Positions 33,356 to 44,216 of a stretch of 64,000 bases of DNA are shown one piece after another. Location: assembly GCA_030770425.1 (NCBI GenBank), contig JASJFT010000214.1:1-64000 (forward strand), in the 5' to 3' direction. How positions within the stretch are numbered: position 1 is the first letter of the stretch; each line of letters starts with the position of its first letter. The notes beneath the pieces were generated by a model. The model did no database searches. It saw nothing but the letters and a program-made list of their open reading frames with translations, and was not told where the DNA came from. The position numbers and the translations under genes are program-made. Origin of the DNA: Darksidea phi. Its lineage: Eukaryota; Ascomycota; Dothideomycetes; Pleosporales; Lentitheciaceae.

Positions 33356-35859
33356 CAGGTTGAAATAAGTCTTGTGGATATTAGCATACTATAATTCTGA
33401 ACATACTGTAAATATATTCTAGTAATCCTCACATTAAGACCATGAATGAGCAAAGCGATACGCATTTATCCAGCATCTACGATTTCGGCTGAATTGGTGT
33501 GATTTGACTGAGGTTTTGTCTATCTGAGCGACCAGTACATGGGTAGTTCAGGGCTCGAACCAGGTAAAGAACTCTCAGGTTCAGGCACAACGGGGAGCAT
33601 TAACTCAGCGTCCACAGCTAAGCCCATTTTTCAGTGACTCCAGGGTTATAATTTTGCAGCGCTACTGTCAGTATACGTGGTTCACGTTGAGTGGGCATGT
33701 CTCAAGGCATCAAAGCTGTCGGTTTGCCTTGTTTGATAACCTCCAGTAAAAGACGGCCACGAGGTGGTGCCCACACCGGAACCAGGCGCGAAGGGGGTTC
33801 GCGGAGATTAACCGCGTTGAGGCAAGCGAATCGTAATGTGAACCTGTTGGGACGAGGCTTCCCTTCTCTAGCCTCGTCGGGCTCAAATGCATATTCGTCT
33901 TGCATACAGGACAACCAATGGTAGTAAGCCAAGACCTACTACTATTGAACGTTCCCAATTTAGATTGGAAGGACACTGATGCATCTCTGACGCTGCACTA
34001 GCCTGATCAACCAAATCCGGTCGTGCACATCCGGTGCTGGTCTGGAGGGCAACAGGTGACCCCGGAACGGGCAATCCAATTACACGGGGTGTCTAGAGCA
34101 GAAAGAAGTGAGATGAGAGTAGCATTCTGCACACAGAAGCTGGCATTGTGTGCGCGAGGTCTTTCAGAAAATAATAGCGCCTCGATCCAGTGTTTTAAAG
34201 GCTGTGGTTGGTACAAATCCCGCCCAGGCGGAAGCTTCAGGCGACTCGTTCTGGCTGTTGAAGGAGATTCATTATGTATATTATCCTAGTATGTTATGAA
34301 TTTTTTGTGAAGGTCAAATGGGTAGGCAAGGGACTGTACCTCGAATTCGGTGAGGCTTGCCATGGTGTTGGTGGCTGAGCTCGAGATCGGTGACGCCCTG
34401 TCGCCAAGGCACGTGTGGCTCAAGCTAGTCACCAAAACCGCCATCGAATGGACCACGCCTATCGAATTGAATTTAAGCTTAGACCGTTGTCTCTTAAGAG
34501 CTGCTCTACTAACTGGGGTTAGCCGACTCATTAAGAACGTACCTGATATGGCATGACAGCTCCTACCCGGCAAAGTTGTTCAAATAATCTTCTACCAAAG
34601 CGATCTCGCTGTATCCCAGAGTGAATTGCTAGATGCATGCGTCTGCAGTAGGTGACGCAATTTACTTGATTCTCTAAGGATATTTGATATGGGGATGGCT
34701 TCTTATGTCCTTATCTACGACACTGTCTCTTCACACAAAGTGTCAAGCTTACATACCTCGCCCCGCAATCTGCTAGCATATTATCTTTAAGCGCCTCAAG
34801 TTGACACTAAAAAACCCTAACCCCCAGCAGCAGGCTCATAAGAAGACCTAGAGACAACGTTGATTCTTCTCGGACATCAGACTCGTCGTCCTACAACACG
34901 CCGGCTTCTAAGCCGGCGTTGCAAGCTCCTGGATTATCAGTCTCGATTGAAGGAATGATATCGTTCGGATCTACATTCTAGATCCACATATGCTACATAC
35001 CTTTTGCCCTCGACCCGAACTTCTTCTATACAGTCCTGCATATCCTCGTCTAAGCTTGAGCTCTCAAACTCTAACATACCCTCCTCCTCTTCATCACTGT
35101 TATAAGACACCGCTCACTAAATCCTCGGGAAAGCAAAAGACCACTCTCGTCAATTCATAACTTCATAAACTCCTGGAACGGAATAAATGGCTAAGGCATA
35201 TTGATAACCGGCACAGGTCACGCTAATCCTGTCAAAGAGGAGCTCAACTAGTGCCGGGAAACCATGCTGCTGCTTTCCATGGCCAGATCGTAATCCTCTT
35301 TGGTATAGGGCATGGTGACCAATATAGTAAATAATTTTCTCGGGCAACGATACTTTAGGTGCTCTGAGATTGTTTGGTTGTGGTAATGGTGGACTTGGTG
35401 GTGCGTGGTCGTATACTCCTGTTGGTAGTTTGCGCTGTGTAGTATGAGGGCTTTATCTGCTTTTGTGGGGTATTGTCGGTGAAGCATGTTGCTATCCCAT
35501 ATAGCGACAAAGATGACGATCGCCGTAAGGCTACTACATCTCTAGAAGACCGAGTGAAGCCTTCAAAGATGAATGTGAGGAGGCGATGATTGCGGAGACC
35601 ATAAGGTGACGAAGATGACTTAAATTCTATCAAACAGGTTCACACTGATCTATTTCAGTGTCGGATACGGGTTGATCCACCAGTACTCAGGGACAGCGGC
35701 AAGTCCGCCTCGAATAAGTCAATCCCACACACCTTCCAATGCTCTCTGAATTCCAGGATTAATGCCTTATTACTAATTCAAATGGTTCAGATCGGACCTC
35801 AATAGGCTGCGATTCCTATCTTCCATATCATACAATTGGGAGAGCTGGCGCAATTGCAC
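33356..35859. other. Intergenic with repeat relic
   Basis: About 2.5 kb with only weak ORFs. It contains the better-preserved repeat copy (34501-34712). A GGTTCGAGCCC-like sequence on the minus strand near 33555 resembles a tRNA B box, but no tRNA fold can be drawn. Confidence 0.5.
34501..34712 (+). repeat. Dispersed repeat, better-preserved copy
   Basis: Partner of 28985-29207. It keeps many CG and CA dinucleotides that are TA or TG-poor in the other copy, so it is less mutated. It encodes nothing recognisable and may be a fragment of a transposable element. Confidence 0.8.
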
Positions 35860-36693
35860 TTAGTTCCCGCCGCCTGGTCGTTGCCATAGCTCTTCTGTTG
35901 ACATTGTTCTTATGTTTTGAGCAGGCTTACTTGCTGTGTATTCCACTCCGCACGAACCACGGTCGATAGCAAGAGAATTGAGGCCCCAGTGGAGTTGTTC
36001 GGAAGCATCATTCGGTAAACTGACACGATGTCGATGATGAGGCTGAAGCTGATCGATCGTGCTGTGGGTGGACGACTTCATCAGCGAAAGGGAATCGAGC
36101 TCGGAGGCGAGGTTCATCTCTTCCTCGCTCATATCGAGCGAAGAGCAGACATTACTTGGTCGCATCTTTCTCTTCATCTCCGATTGGTAGATTTTGCAGT
36201 CCTTGGAGAATTGTGCTTCAAGTCGGCAGCGCTCATCGTACCAGTTCTCATACTGCTCTTTCGTCATCTGATCAAACGGCGGGTACATGGCGTTATGCTC
36301 TGCTTCGCGAATTTCTTTTATCTTCGCCACTTCGTTGTTGATGCACTGCTGGCAGTAGAAGGGATGCTTCGAAGCGGTACCAAAAGGCTCCAAGCAATTT
36401 GCACCGCAGTCGTCTACGTAATCCGTGCGAATTCGATGCGAGCAGGTGAGTTGATGATAAAGCCGTCCTCGACAGGGTGCCAATCGTTTTGCTCGGTTGT
36501 CATTCGACGATGTCGTGAGCGGTGCTCGCATAGGCGCTTGCGCTTGTGCAAGTAGTGTTGACGTGCCAATATTGTTTGGCGGCCCAGCAGTCCAGCCAAA
36601 CCTACAGGCCTGGACCATATTCGCATGCCCCAGAGCATCATCGGAGAGAGCAGTGGTCGGTCGTGTCCGAAAGGCGTCGTTGGAGAAATCCAT
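35860..36693 (-). CDS. Cys/His-motif protein of unknown function
   Basis: 277 residues, single exon, true ATG at 36693. The central block has the signature LTCSHRIRTDYVDDCGANC, then FYCQQCI: C-S-H-x-I ... C-x2-N-C ... C-x2-C. This is the pattern found twice in the gene at 18381-19571. A charged, probably helical segment follows (EVAKIKEIREAEHNAMYPP, EQYENWYDERCRLEAQFSK), then a Ser/Leu-rich tail. There is no signal peptide or TM helix. A small zinc-stabilised domain is the likely fold; partners and function are unknown. Confidence 0.72.
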   Translation of the reverse strand: MDFSNDAFRTRPTTALSDDALGHANMVQACRFGWTAGPPNNIGTSTLLAQAQAPMRAPLTTSSNDNRAKRLAPCRGRLYHQLTCSHRIRTDYVDDCGANCLEPFGTASKHPFYCQQCINNEVAKIKEIREAEHNAMYPPFDQMTKEQYENWYDERCRLEAQFSKDCKIYQSEMKRKMRPSNVCSSLDMSEEEMNLASELDSLSLMKSSTHSTIDQLQPHHRHRVSLPNDASEQLHWGLNSLAIDRGSCGVEYTASKPAQNIRTMSTEELWQRPGGGN

Positions 36694-37395
36694 GGCTGAT
36701 CTCCAGTTTGTACAGGGTGCAGATCAAGCCTTAGCTTGCTCGGTAACGAATCGATATTAATTGTCTAGGGCTGTCACAACCCTATACATCGGTATGAAGT
36801 AAAGATGCCAGTCTGAATCCTACGGTCCTGCAGCGGTAGTGTGGCGTCAGCTGATGGGCTGCTGCCTGCCCTGGTTGATGTCGCAGGGTAACTATTGGAA
36901 AAGCGTGTTGGTAAGACAGTTCAGTGAAGAATAAAAGATTCGATTTTGTACAGGCGATCAGTCTCGTGAATGCATTATGCGTGTGCAGCTAGCAAGGTAA
37001 GGTAATGTGATCTATTCTCTTGTAGCGCCAAGACGGCTTTCACAGTGGAAGTTCGAGGGGGAGATGATCATATCGAGGGAGCGGTAGTAGGTGAATGGTT
37101 GGTAGTGGATACGAGTGCGGTTAAGGGCGGGGAAAAGCGGTTGACTGGGATATGAAGATGTGGAGGGTGGACGAGAGGCGTGATGAGGCGCGGTGTTTCA
37201 AGCGCGTGATCTGGACTAGCCTGATTTAGCCGATGACGTCACGTGGAGGGAGATTCTAGAAAGATGTCGGACTTCAGATAGAACATGTTTGAGTCACTGG
37301 TCAACGCGGAACTCGATTTCCACTGCGGAACTCGGTGTCCGATGAGGCAGCCGTGGCAAACATCTCCATACGCAACAACCTCCTTGCGCCCCAAA
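36694..37395. other. Intergenic, nothing recognised
   Basis: Upstream of the Cys/His gene and downstream of the MFS gene. Contains GTCACGTGG at about 37237-37245. No coding signal. Confidence 0.5.
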
Positions 37396-38979
37396 TCACA
37401 CCAAGAACCTAAACCCGAATTCTTGCGCGACCCCCGGTACAGCATTGATAGCGCCCTCTACATGCTCTCCTCGATCTAGCTTCGCATTGAGCCTACTCAA
37501 AACTACTCTCATCACGGCCGCCATGATGATCGCTAATGCCGCAGTCGCACAGTCTACGCTTAATGGCACCGTTAAATTAGGTTGCTTCTTGCCTTGAGGC
37601 TGAGGATACATATAGCTCGCATAGATGCTGCTCGTGTTCGACACTGCGTTGATGAAAGCAAGCGCAGCAGCGCGCTTAGACGCTGGTCGCGGAAGCGAGT
37701 TGGAGATCCAGGCCAACGCGACAACGTAGCCGGTGTAGACGCCAGGCACCATGAGCATCATTGCTACGTAGCGGGCCGCGACAGAGTGGGTCGCTGCGCA
37801 CAGGATGAATGCTGCCACGCCGACGCAGAGCGGGAGTATAATGTGGAGGAGGCGTTCGCCGGTTCGGTCTGCGTGCCAGGCGTTTGCAAATGTCGTAATG
37901 ACCGCAAGCACATAGGGTGGCGCTGTGAGGAGTAGCGTCTTCACGTTGCTGTATCCAAGCGTTTTCACCACCGTTGGGAAGAAATTTGTGACCGAAGCCG
38001 AGGAGACGATCGCAAGGAGGAGAATAGTAAGGATCCATGTTTTGACATCAGCCAACGCAAGCTTGAATCCATGGAAGAAAGTCTGCGATTCGGAGGACGT
38101 CCAGTCATCCTCGCCAACGTCTTCCTTTAACCGATAGGCTGCGAGCTGGCGTTCTTCTTCGGTGAGCCAAGATGTGGTGCGTGGAAAGTTGGGTAGAACC
38201 CAAAAGGCGCTGACAGCGATGACAACCGTGATTACACCCTCAATGATGAAGACCCATCGCCAAGCCCGAAGCCCTTTGGCATAGTCCATGTTGCTGGTAA
38301 TTCCCGCTGTGACCAGACCTCCGAAGGCACCTGATACAAGCGAACCCGAATATAATACCGCAGTGCGGAATCCGAGCTCTTTTCTTGTATACCATGACGA
38401 TAGGTAGAACAAACATCCCGGAAAGTAGGCTGCTTCAACAAAACCTAGGAAAAATCGACATGCTACCAAGCCACTAAAGTTGTAGCAGGCTCCCGTTGCG
38501 CCTGATATGATGCCCCAGATGATCATGCAAGTTGGCAAGTAGATGGCTGGTTTGCCGGTCTTGTTGAGGAACAGATTCGACGGGATCTGCATCAGGATGT
38601 AACCAACGAACAAAATAGAGATGACGGTCTATACAGAGTCCGTATTAGTCCGCCGCAAGAGTATTCCCATTGTTCGAAGACATACCTGGTACTGTGTACT
38701 TGTTAAGTTAAGCTCATCTTGTAATCCGGCCAATCTCACCGCCGCAATATTGTTCCGGTCCAAATAATTCATGATATACATTAGGATGATCATCGGAAGT
38801 AATCTTGTATCCACCTTTCTCCTTAGTCGTGCCTCAGCTTCTAGCCGATACGCCTGCGACATGGCGGCGACCAGCGGTGGTGGTTCAAGCTTTCCATGCG
38901 AAAGACTATGACCTGGTTCAATCGTGGGTACAACATCGTCCGAGATGTTGTCAACGCCAGCTTTGTTGTCAATATCCAT
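37396..38979 (-). CDS. MFS transporter, anion:cation symporter (Dal5-like) type
   Basis: Two exons: 38979-38686 and 38628-37396, 57-nt intron, 508 residues. A 12-TM major facilitator of the allantoate/nicotinate permease (ACS) family. The first helix is preceded by RRKVDTRLLPMIILMYIMNY and followed by LDRNNIAAVRLAGLQ, the family hallmark. Later motifs include GYILMQIPSNLFL, FFLGFVEAAYFPGCLFYLSS and RTAVLYSGSLVSGAFGGL. Known relatives import allantoate, vitamins or small organic acids by proton symport at the plasma membrane; the substrate here is not deducible. The N-terminus is cytosolic and acidic. The length is normal. Confidence 0.9.
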
Positions 38980-39991
38980 GGCCGTTGTGTTGCTCGGTTG
39001 AGGTGCAAAGGTACCGTAGCTGGTACCGTCGGCTTGCGTGGAACGAGATTAGAAATACGTTCGCGAGGGGAGACGAGTTGGATCAACTTCAAGAAGAGGG
39101 GCGCACAAAAGCTTTACTTATACGAAGCTTATTGAGGCAGGTGATCGACCGGGATAAGAAAGCAGTTACCAAACGTAAATTAGATGACATACATGTGCTT
39201 GGTGCGAGAATGGTATCCCGTTCCCGGGGCGCTGGGCTGTCTGTCATGCTGTGCAGCGGTCAGGAGTCTCTCCTTCGGGCCCGTCTCGTCTGTATTGAGC
39301 GAATTGCTGTAGAATTGCTCCGAGGGCGGATGATATGGTGTCACGGGGTTGTGTTGTATTCGGCGCTGTTGGTTAAATGAGTGGTGATCCTGTAGGGTTG
39401 ATGGGTGCGCGGGCCGAGGGTTCCTGGCCGCTTTTGGAATCGGGGGTTGTGCAGCCGTAGTTAGACGAAACGGGATGCATCGATGCCGGAGCCGCCGCCT
39501 GTGGATTTCGAAGTAGAATAGCCTCAGAGCAGGCACCCACGGCGCGTGAAGATTAGGACGGTAGCGTGCGTTACGGCTTTCTTTTCCCAGACAGCGCAAC
39601 ACTGGATGACAAGCGAGCATTTCCCAAAAAGCAACACCCAGCCCGATTGATCATTCATCCACCCATTGAGCCGCGAGCCACATTTCCAACGCTCTGGATG
39701 CATCGCCAACCTCGAGGTATTTACTTAGTCTCCCACTTCTCTCAATCTTGCTTCCATCATCCACGCTCGTCTTCTCCACCATACACCTGCCAAGTTTGAC
39801 ACATGACGTATGCCCAGCACCTCTAGAAAAGTAGCACCGACACTGCCACGCTCTTATCATCGCCACAGATTTGTTATAGTCGAGGAACACCCTGAAGCAG
39901 TCCACGATGGGATCGTTAAAGCCCGCTTCTAGTACCAGATCCATTTCAAGATACATCAGAACGGGATAGTCAAAGGCCACCAATCATCACT
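38980..39991. other. Divergent intergenic region
   Basis: About 1 kb between the MFS gene (-) and the GH128-like gene (+). Only accidental ORFs are seen. Confidence 0.5.
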
Positions 39992-40993
39992 ATGGCGCGA
40001 GGATCAACCATATATAGGAAGCAAAGTCGAAAGGCCCGTCAAACCCTTGCTCTGTTTTCCTTCAGCATTTCAGCCTCCGCACAACACAACTCAAAACGCG
40101 GCCTCGCCTACGTAGGCAACGCCCACGAAGCCGACAATGCCCTCTTGACCTCGTCAAATTCCCCCCTCTCCTGGTACTACAATTGGTCGCCCTACCCACC
40201 CGCACAAGTTCCCTCCAACAATCTCGAATTCATTCCCCTAATTCACGGCGTCGACGGCGCAGAATCTTCCCAAACATCCGCGGCACTAGACCGGCTGCCA
40301 CCCTCATCAACACATATGTTGACATTCAACGAACCTGACGGCACGACTGACAGCGGCGGGAGCAGTATAAGCCCAGAGGATGCGGCAAGGGCTTACATCG
40401 ACCACATAGTTCCGTACAGATATGGGAATAGGAAGTGGTTTATCTCTCATCCATCAACTACAGGTTCGCCCAATGGACTGGATTGGCTTCGTCGGTTCAA
40501 TGAATCATGTTACGAGATTGATAAAGAGAATGGGTGTCCGACAGACTTTATAGCCGCACACTGGTACGGCGCGTTCGACGGCCTAGCCGCCTGGCTAGGC
40601 ACTCTCAATGAGTACTACAACACGAATACATCGCGCGAAACACCCCTGCTGATTTGGGTCACCGAACTAGCCCTGCCGCAGGCGGACGTAGCTGGTACAG
40701 TCAGTATGATGAACCAGACTCTACCATACTTAGATCAGCTGAACTATGTTCAGAGGTACTCGTGGTTCGGCGCGTTCAGGATAGGTGATGCGAATGAGTG
40801 GACAGGAGACGGAGTAGCGCTATTCAATGACGATGGCGGATTGACAGAGGCCGGTGCCCTGTACATGGGTGGGATGGCGAAAGGGTTTGCAGTAGGGCAG
40901 AAGGGTGACGAGAATGAAGCGAGGCAACTATCTGTTGGCTGGAGGATGATGTTGCCGTTGTCATTAGCGGTCATCTTCAGTAGTCGCTGGTAG
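39992..40993 (+). CDS. GH128-type (asl1-like) secreted beta-glucan hydrolase
   Basis: 333 residues, one exon. A hydrophobic N-terminal stretch (TLALFSFSISASA) after a basic start suggests secretion. The body matches the Asl1-like glycosyl hydrolase catalytic core: RGLAYVGN near the start, SWYYNWSP, the acid/base region LTFNEPDG (Glu114), a DFIAAHWYGAFDGL strand, and the nucleophile region LLIWVTELALP (Glu225). GH128 enzymes cleave beta-1,3-glucans, and fungal Asl1 relatives are wall-associated. A hydrophobic C-terminal tail (MMLPLSLAVIFSS) suggests a GPI anchor. Both catalytic Glu are present, so activity is expected. Confidence 0.85.
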   Translation: MARGSTIYRKQSRKARQTLALFSFSISASAQHNSKRGLAYVGNAHEADNALLTSSNSPLSWYYNWSPYPPAQVPSNNLEFIPLIHGVDGAESSQTSAALDRLPPSSTHMLTFNEPDGTTDSGGSSISPEDAARAYIDHIVPYRYGNRKWFISHPSTTGSPNGLDWLRRFNESCYEIDKENGCPTDFIAAHWYGAFDGLAAWLGTLNEYYNTNTSRETPLLIWVTELALPQADVAGTVSMMNQTLPYLDQLNYVQRYSWFGAFRIGDANEWTGDGVALFNDDGGLTEAGALYMGGMAKGFAVGQKGDENEARQLSVGWRMMLPLSLAVIFSSRW

Positions 40994-41206
40994 CACATTT
41001 GGACACCAACAGACGAAACCAGAGGAATGTGGGAAACAGGCCATGGCCTAATATTTTATGGACCAGACACCGAAGAATTGAAGTCTCGATCATGCTCACA
41101 TGCATGATGGTATGAAATCCTTATGATCATTCGCTCATTGACTCCAGACCGTGCCCATGCCGTCTCCGTTTTCCCTGTCCAGACATCCACCCGCACAACG
41201 TCTTCT

Positions 41207-42024
41207 TTACGCAGCAGTGATGGCACGGCGAACCGCACGGCCCCGCTGCCTCGAGTTCAATCGGTGCTCGACCTGGGTCGACTTTTGCACGGCCTCGTTG
41301 GCCTCGGTGAGGATCAACTCGATGTGGCACGGGTTCGACATGTACGGGTTGATCTAGACAGATTAGATGATGCTGTGTACTCACTCGTTATCGGTACATA
41401 CACGACCGTGGGCGCGGTATGTGCGCCTCCGCTGTTTGGGGGCCTGGTTGACCTGGATGTGCTTCACGATCAAGTTGCTGGTGTCGAGACCCTTAGTGTC
41501 GGCATTGGCCTCGGCGTTCTTAAGGAGACCGAGGAGGAACTCGGCGGACTTGACGGGCCAGCGGGCCTTGGAGACACCGAAAGCCTTGCCTGGACTGTCG
41601 TCAGCCAGATTTCCATGTACAGATTTCTATGCTCCGTTGTTCCAACACCGCCAATTCCGCGCACAATCTGCATAGCTCTCCCGGAGCGGACCTGATTCAA
41701 GGGTATGGGCTGCCACTCACCCTGCGCGGTGCGGCCAGTGCTGCCAGCATACCGCCTCATGGGAACGGCCTCCTTCTTCTCCAAGACATTGCCGAGGAAA
41801 GTGAGGGCGCGCTCAAGCTTCCATCCGTTGATAGCTTGAGCCGTCTCGCGCGTGTTCTTGAATGAGGTGCGGAGGTAGCTGCCGCGCGCGCGGGCGGACT
41901 TTGCGTTGTCGATGCTCGTTGCTGCGTAGCGGACCTGCGAGCCATTAGTCGACCGCTGTCATTGCACAGGGACGATGTGTGACGGTGGGAGTGCTGGACG
42001 GATAGCATGCAGGCGACGTACCAT
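41207..42024 (-). CDS. Large-subunit ribosomal protein uL22 (L17)
   Basis: Four exons: 42024-42022 (the ATG alone), 41934-41721, 41589-41402 and 41353-41207, sum 184 codons, 183 residues, the normal size for eukaryotic uL22. It reads [20 protein letters not shown], then [30 protein letters not shown], the [20 protein letters not shown] loop and [19 protein letters not shown], and ends in AITAA. It lines the polypeptide exit tunnel of the 60S subunit. The first intron follows the initiator ATG directly. It is divergently paired with NOP1 across about 265 bp. Confidence 0.95.
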
Positions 42025-42289
42025 CGTGTGTGCGGTGGATGAGTCCTGTGTTGTTAGTTGAGGTCGGTCGGGTCTCGCGCCTCTAGCAAAATCGACGCTC
42101 GTTGTGGGCTCGGCAAACGCTAGCCCTGGATGGCACGTTATGTAAGCGCCGCACCAGCCAATCCACGCCCGCGCTAAAAGCGAAGCGCCAAGAGTTCTGC
42201 TCGAATAATTTTTGCCGACTTGCAAAGCTCTAGCTTCCACTTCTCGCCCGACCACAACAACGCAGACCGACGTCTTCACACATATTACA
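42025..42289. promoter_or_regulatory. Bidirectional promoter of uL22 and NOP1
   Basis: Only 265 bp separate the two initiator codons, so both genes must share this control region. No clear TATA box is seen on either side, as is usual for ribosomal and nucleolar genes. Confidence 0.6.
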
Positions 42290-43353
42290 ATGGCATTCAC
42301 ACCTCGCGGTGGACGTGGCGGCGGTGGCGGGCGTGGCGGCGGTTTTGGAGACCGCGGTGGCCGTGGAGGAGGCCGGGGCGGAGGTCGTGGAGGCTTTGGA
42401 GATCGCGGTGGACGTGGTGGTGCTCGCGGAGGGCGGGGTGGCTTTGGCGACCGCGGCGGCCGTGGTGCCCGGGGCGGGGGCCGTGGAGGCGCGCGCGGAG
42501 GAAGAGGTGGAGCGGCCGGTGCGAAGGGTGGAGCGTGAGTATTTCGCTCTGGAGGACTAAACTCGAGCTAACAGCGTTGTAGCAAGGTCATTGTAGAACC
42601 TCACAGGCACGCCGGTGTCTTCGTCGGTCGCGGCAAGGAAGATCTCCTCCTCACCAGGAACCTTACGCCTGGCGAGAGCGTCTACGGCGAGAAGCGCATC
42701 AGCGTTTCTGCCCAGAACGATGCGGATGGCCCAGCAACCACAGTTGAGTACCGCGTGTGGAATCCCTTCCGTAGCAAACTGGCTGCCGGTATCCTGGGTG
42801 GTGTAGACCACATATACATGAAGCCGGGAAGCAAGGTGCTCTACCTCGGTGCCGCCTCGGGAACATCAGTTTCTCACGTCGCCGACATCGTTGGTCCAGA
42901 AGGCAACGTCTACGCTGTTGAGTTCTCGCACCGGTCCGGCCGTGATCTGATCAACATGGCAACCCGCCGCCCGAACGTCATTCCCATTGTTGAAGATGCC
43001 CGGCATCCTCTCAAGTACCGCATGTTGCTCCCCATGGTCGACTGCATTTTCGCCGATGTTGCCCAGCCTGGTACGTGTAGCTCTATGCAATCCTTCTGAG
43101 TCTGTGCTAATCTTCTCCAGACCAAGCACGTATCGTCGGTCTTAACGCCAGCTTGTTTCTCAAGGTCGGCGGCGGCGTCCTCATCTCCATCAAGGCCAAC
43201 TGTATTGATTCTACTGCGAAACCCGAAGTCGTCTTCGCCCAAGAAGTCCAGAAGATGCGGGACATGGGCATCAAACCCAAAGAACAGTTGACGCTCGAGC
43301 CCTTCGAGCGTGATCACGCTCTCGTAGCAGGTATATATCAGAGATCAGCGTAA
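42290..43353 (+). CDS. NOP1: Fibrillarin, rRNA 2'-O-methyltransferase
   Basis: Three exons: 42290-42534, 42583-43070 and 43121-43353, 321 residues, all in phase. The catalytic subunit of box C/D snoRNPs in the nucleolus, which methylates rRNA. The N-terminal ~80 residues are a Gly/Arg-rich domain with many RGG and FGDRGGRG units. The methyltransferase domain follows: [20 protein letters not shown], the SAM-binding [54 protein letters not shown] and [17 protein letters not shown]. The first intron separates the GAR domain from the catalytic domain. Length matches fungal homologues. Confidence 0.97.
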
Positions 43354-43768
43354 AACAGATAAGAAGCCGGCGGGTTTCTGATGTCTCGCGAGATGAGCGG
43401 GCACTGTTATACTTAAGTCTCGGCGAGATTGGCGTTCATGGCGCTGGGGGAAGGGTTGGCTTGCATGGTCTGATTGCTTATTTCTCAATGACAAGCTTCA
43501 ACTTTATGTTTATTTGTCTCATTACGGTTTGGTTGAATGTTATTCGGGGGCCTACATTCGCCTTGTACCCTGACTCACCCTCGTACGTCCAGGCTCACAT
43601 CTTATCCTGTCCATCTCCCTCATACATCCTTCTCATCAAATCCTCCAAGTGCATCACATCTATACGAGCTAATCGTATCATCAACTTTCTTATAATGTGC
43701 CAAATCCCAAATGCCCGGGTGCGTGAATGGAAACGCCCTGCCACTGCACTCGTAGTCTCTGGTCCCTG
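43354..43768. other. Intergenic, 3' flanks of two genes
   Basis: Between the convergent NOP1 (+) and the small secreted protein gene (-). No gene seen. Confidence 0.5.
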
Positions 43769-44216
43769 TCAGTACCGTCCCTTTCTGTGCGGAAGTCTCT
43801 ATCGACTCTTCACGTCAATGCCACCACTGATCGGGACGCGTGACGTAAAAAGGCTAGTACTCACGGGTATGCGGCGCAGAATGTTCCGTTATCGGGGCCG
43901 ATAGAGGAAATTTTGTCGTTCCAGGCGTCACCGACACCATCTGTCGCCGTTAGCCTTCCTCTCAGAACCAGACAGAGGGAAGGGATGGACATACAACATT
44001 CGCCCAGTTTCACTTCTAGGTTCGTGCATGCGCCCTTGAAGCCGGCATCGGTGCAGGTGTAAAGGTGCGTTGTTTGGGCTGCGTCTTTGGCTGGTTGGTC
44101 TCTGCTTATCGTTAGACACTTGTTCGGCGTAGTAAGGAGGATAGGACGAACTGGGGAGTAGGAGCAGCGATGGTGGTAGCTGCGAGAGCAAGGACGGTAC
44201 TAGCTATGGACTTCAT
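43769..44216 (-). CDS. Small secreted cysteine-containing protein
   Basis: Rebuilt from four short exons on the minus strand: 44216-44152, 44101-43995, 43940-43865 and 43784-43769, 87 residues. Introns have GTTCGT, GTATGT and GTGAGT donors; the first two have CTAAC branch sites. If the last intron is retained, translation stops four residues earlier, at TGA 43863-43861. The N-terminus MKSIASTVLALAATTIAAPT is a clear secretion signal. The mature part (about 68 residues) has four cysteines (YTC, GAC, GEC, TFC), enough for two disulfides, around GFKGACTNLEVKLGEC and WNDKISSIGPDNGTFC. This is the pattern of small secreted or effector-like proteins. Function is unknown. Confidence 0.65.

Noticed and set aside
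33530..33640. Possible tRNA gene on the minus strand
   Set aside because: A GGTTCGAGCCC-like B box is present, but the T-stem does not pair and no convincing cloverleaf can be drawn.
41123..41695. 190-codon plus-strand ORF opposite uL22
   Set aside because: Antisense to uL22 exons and introns; the minus-strand ribosomal protein fully explains the region.
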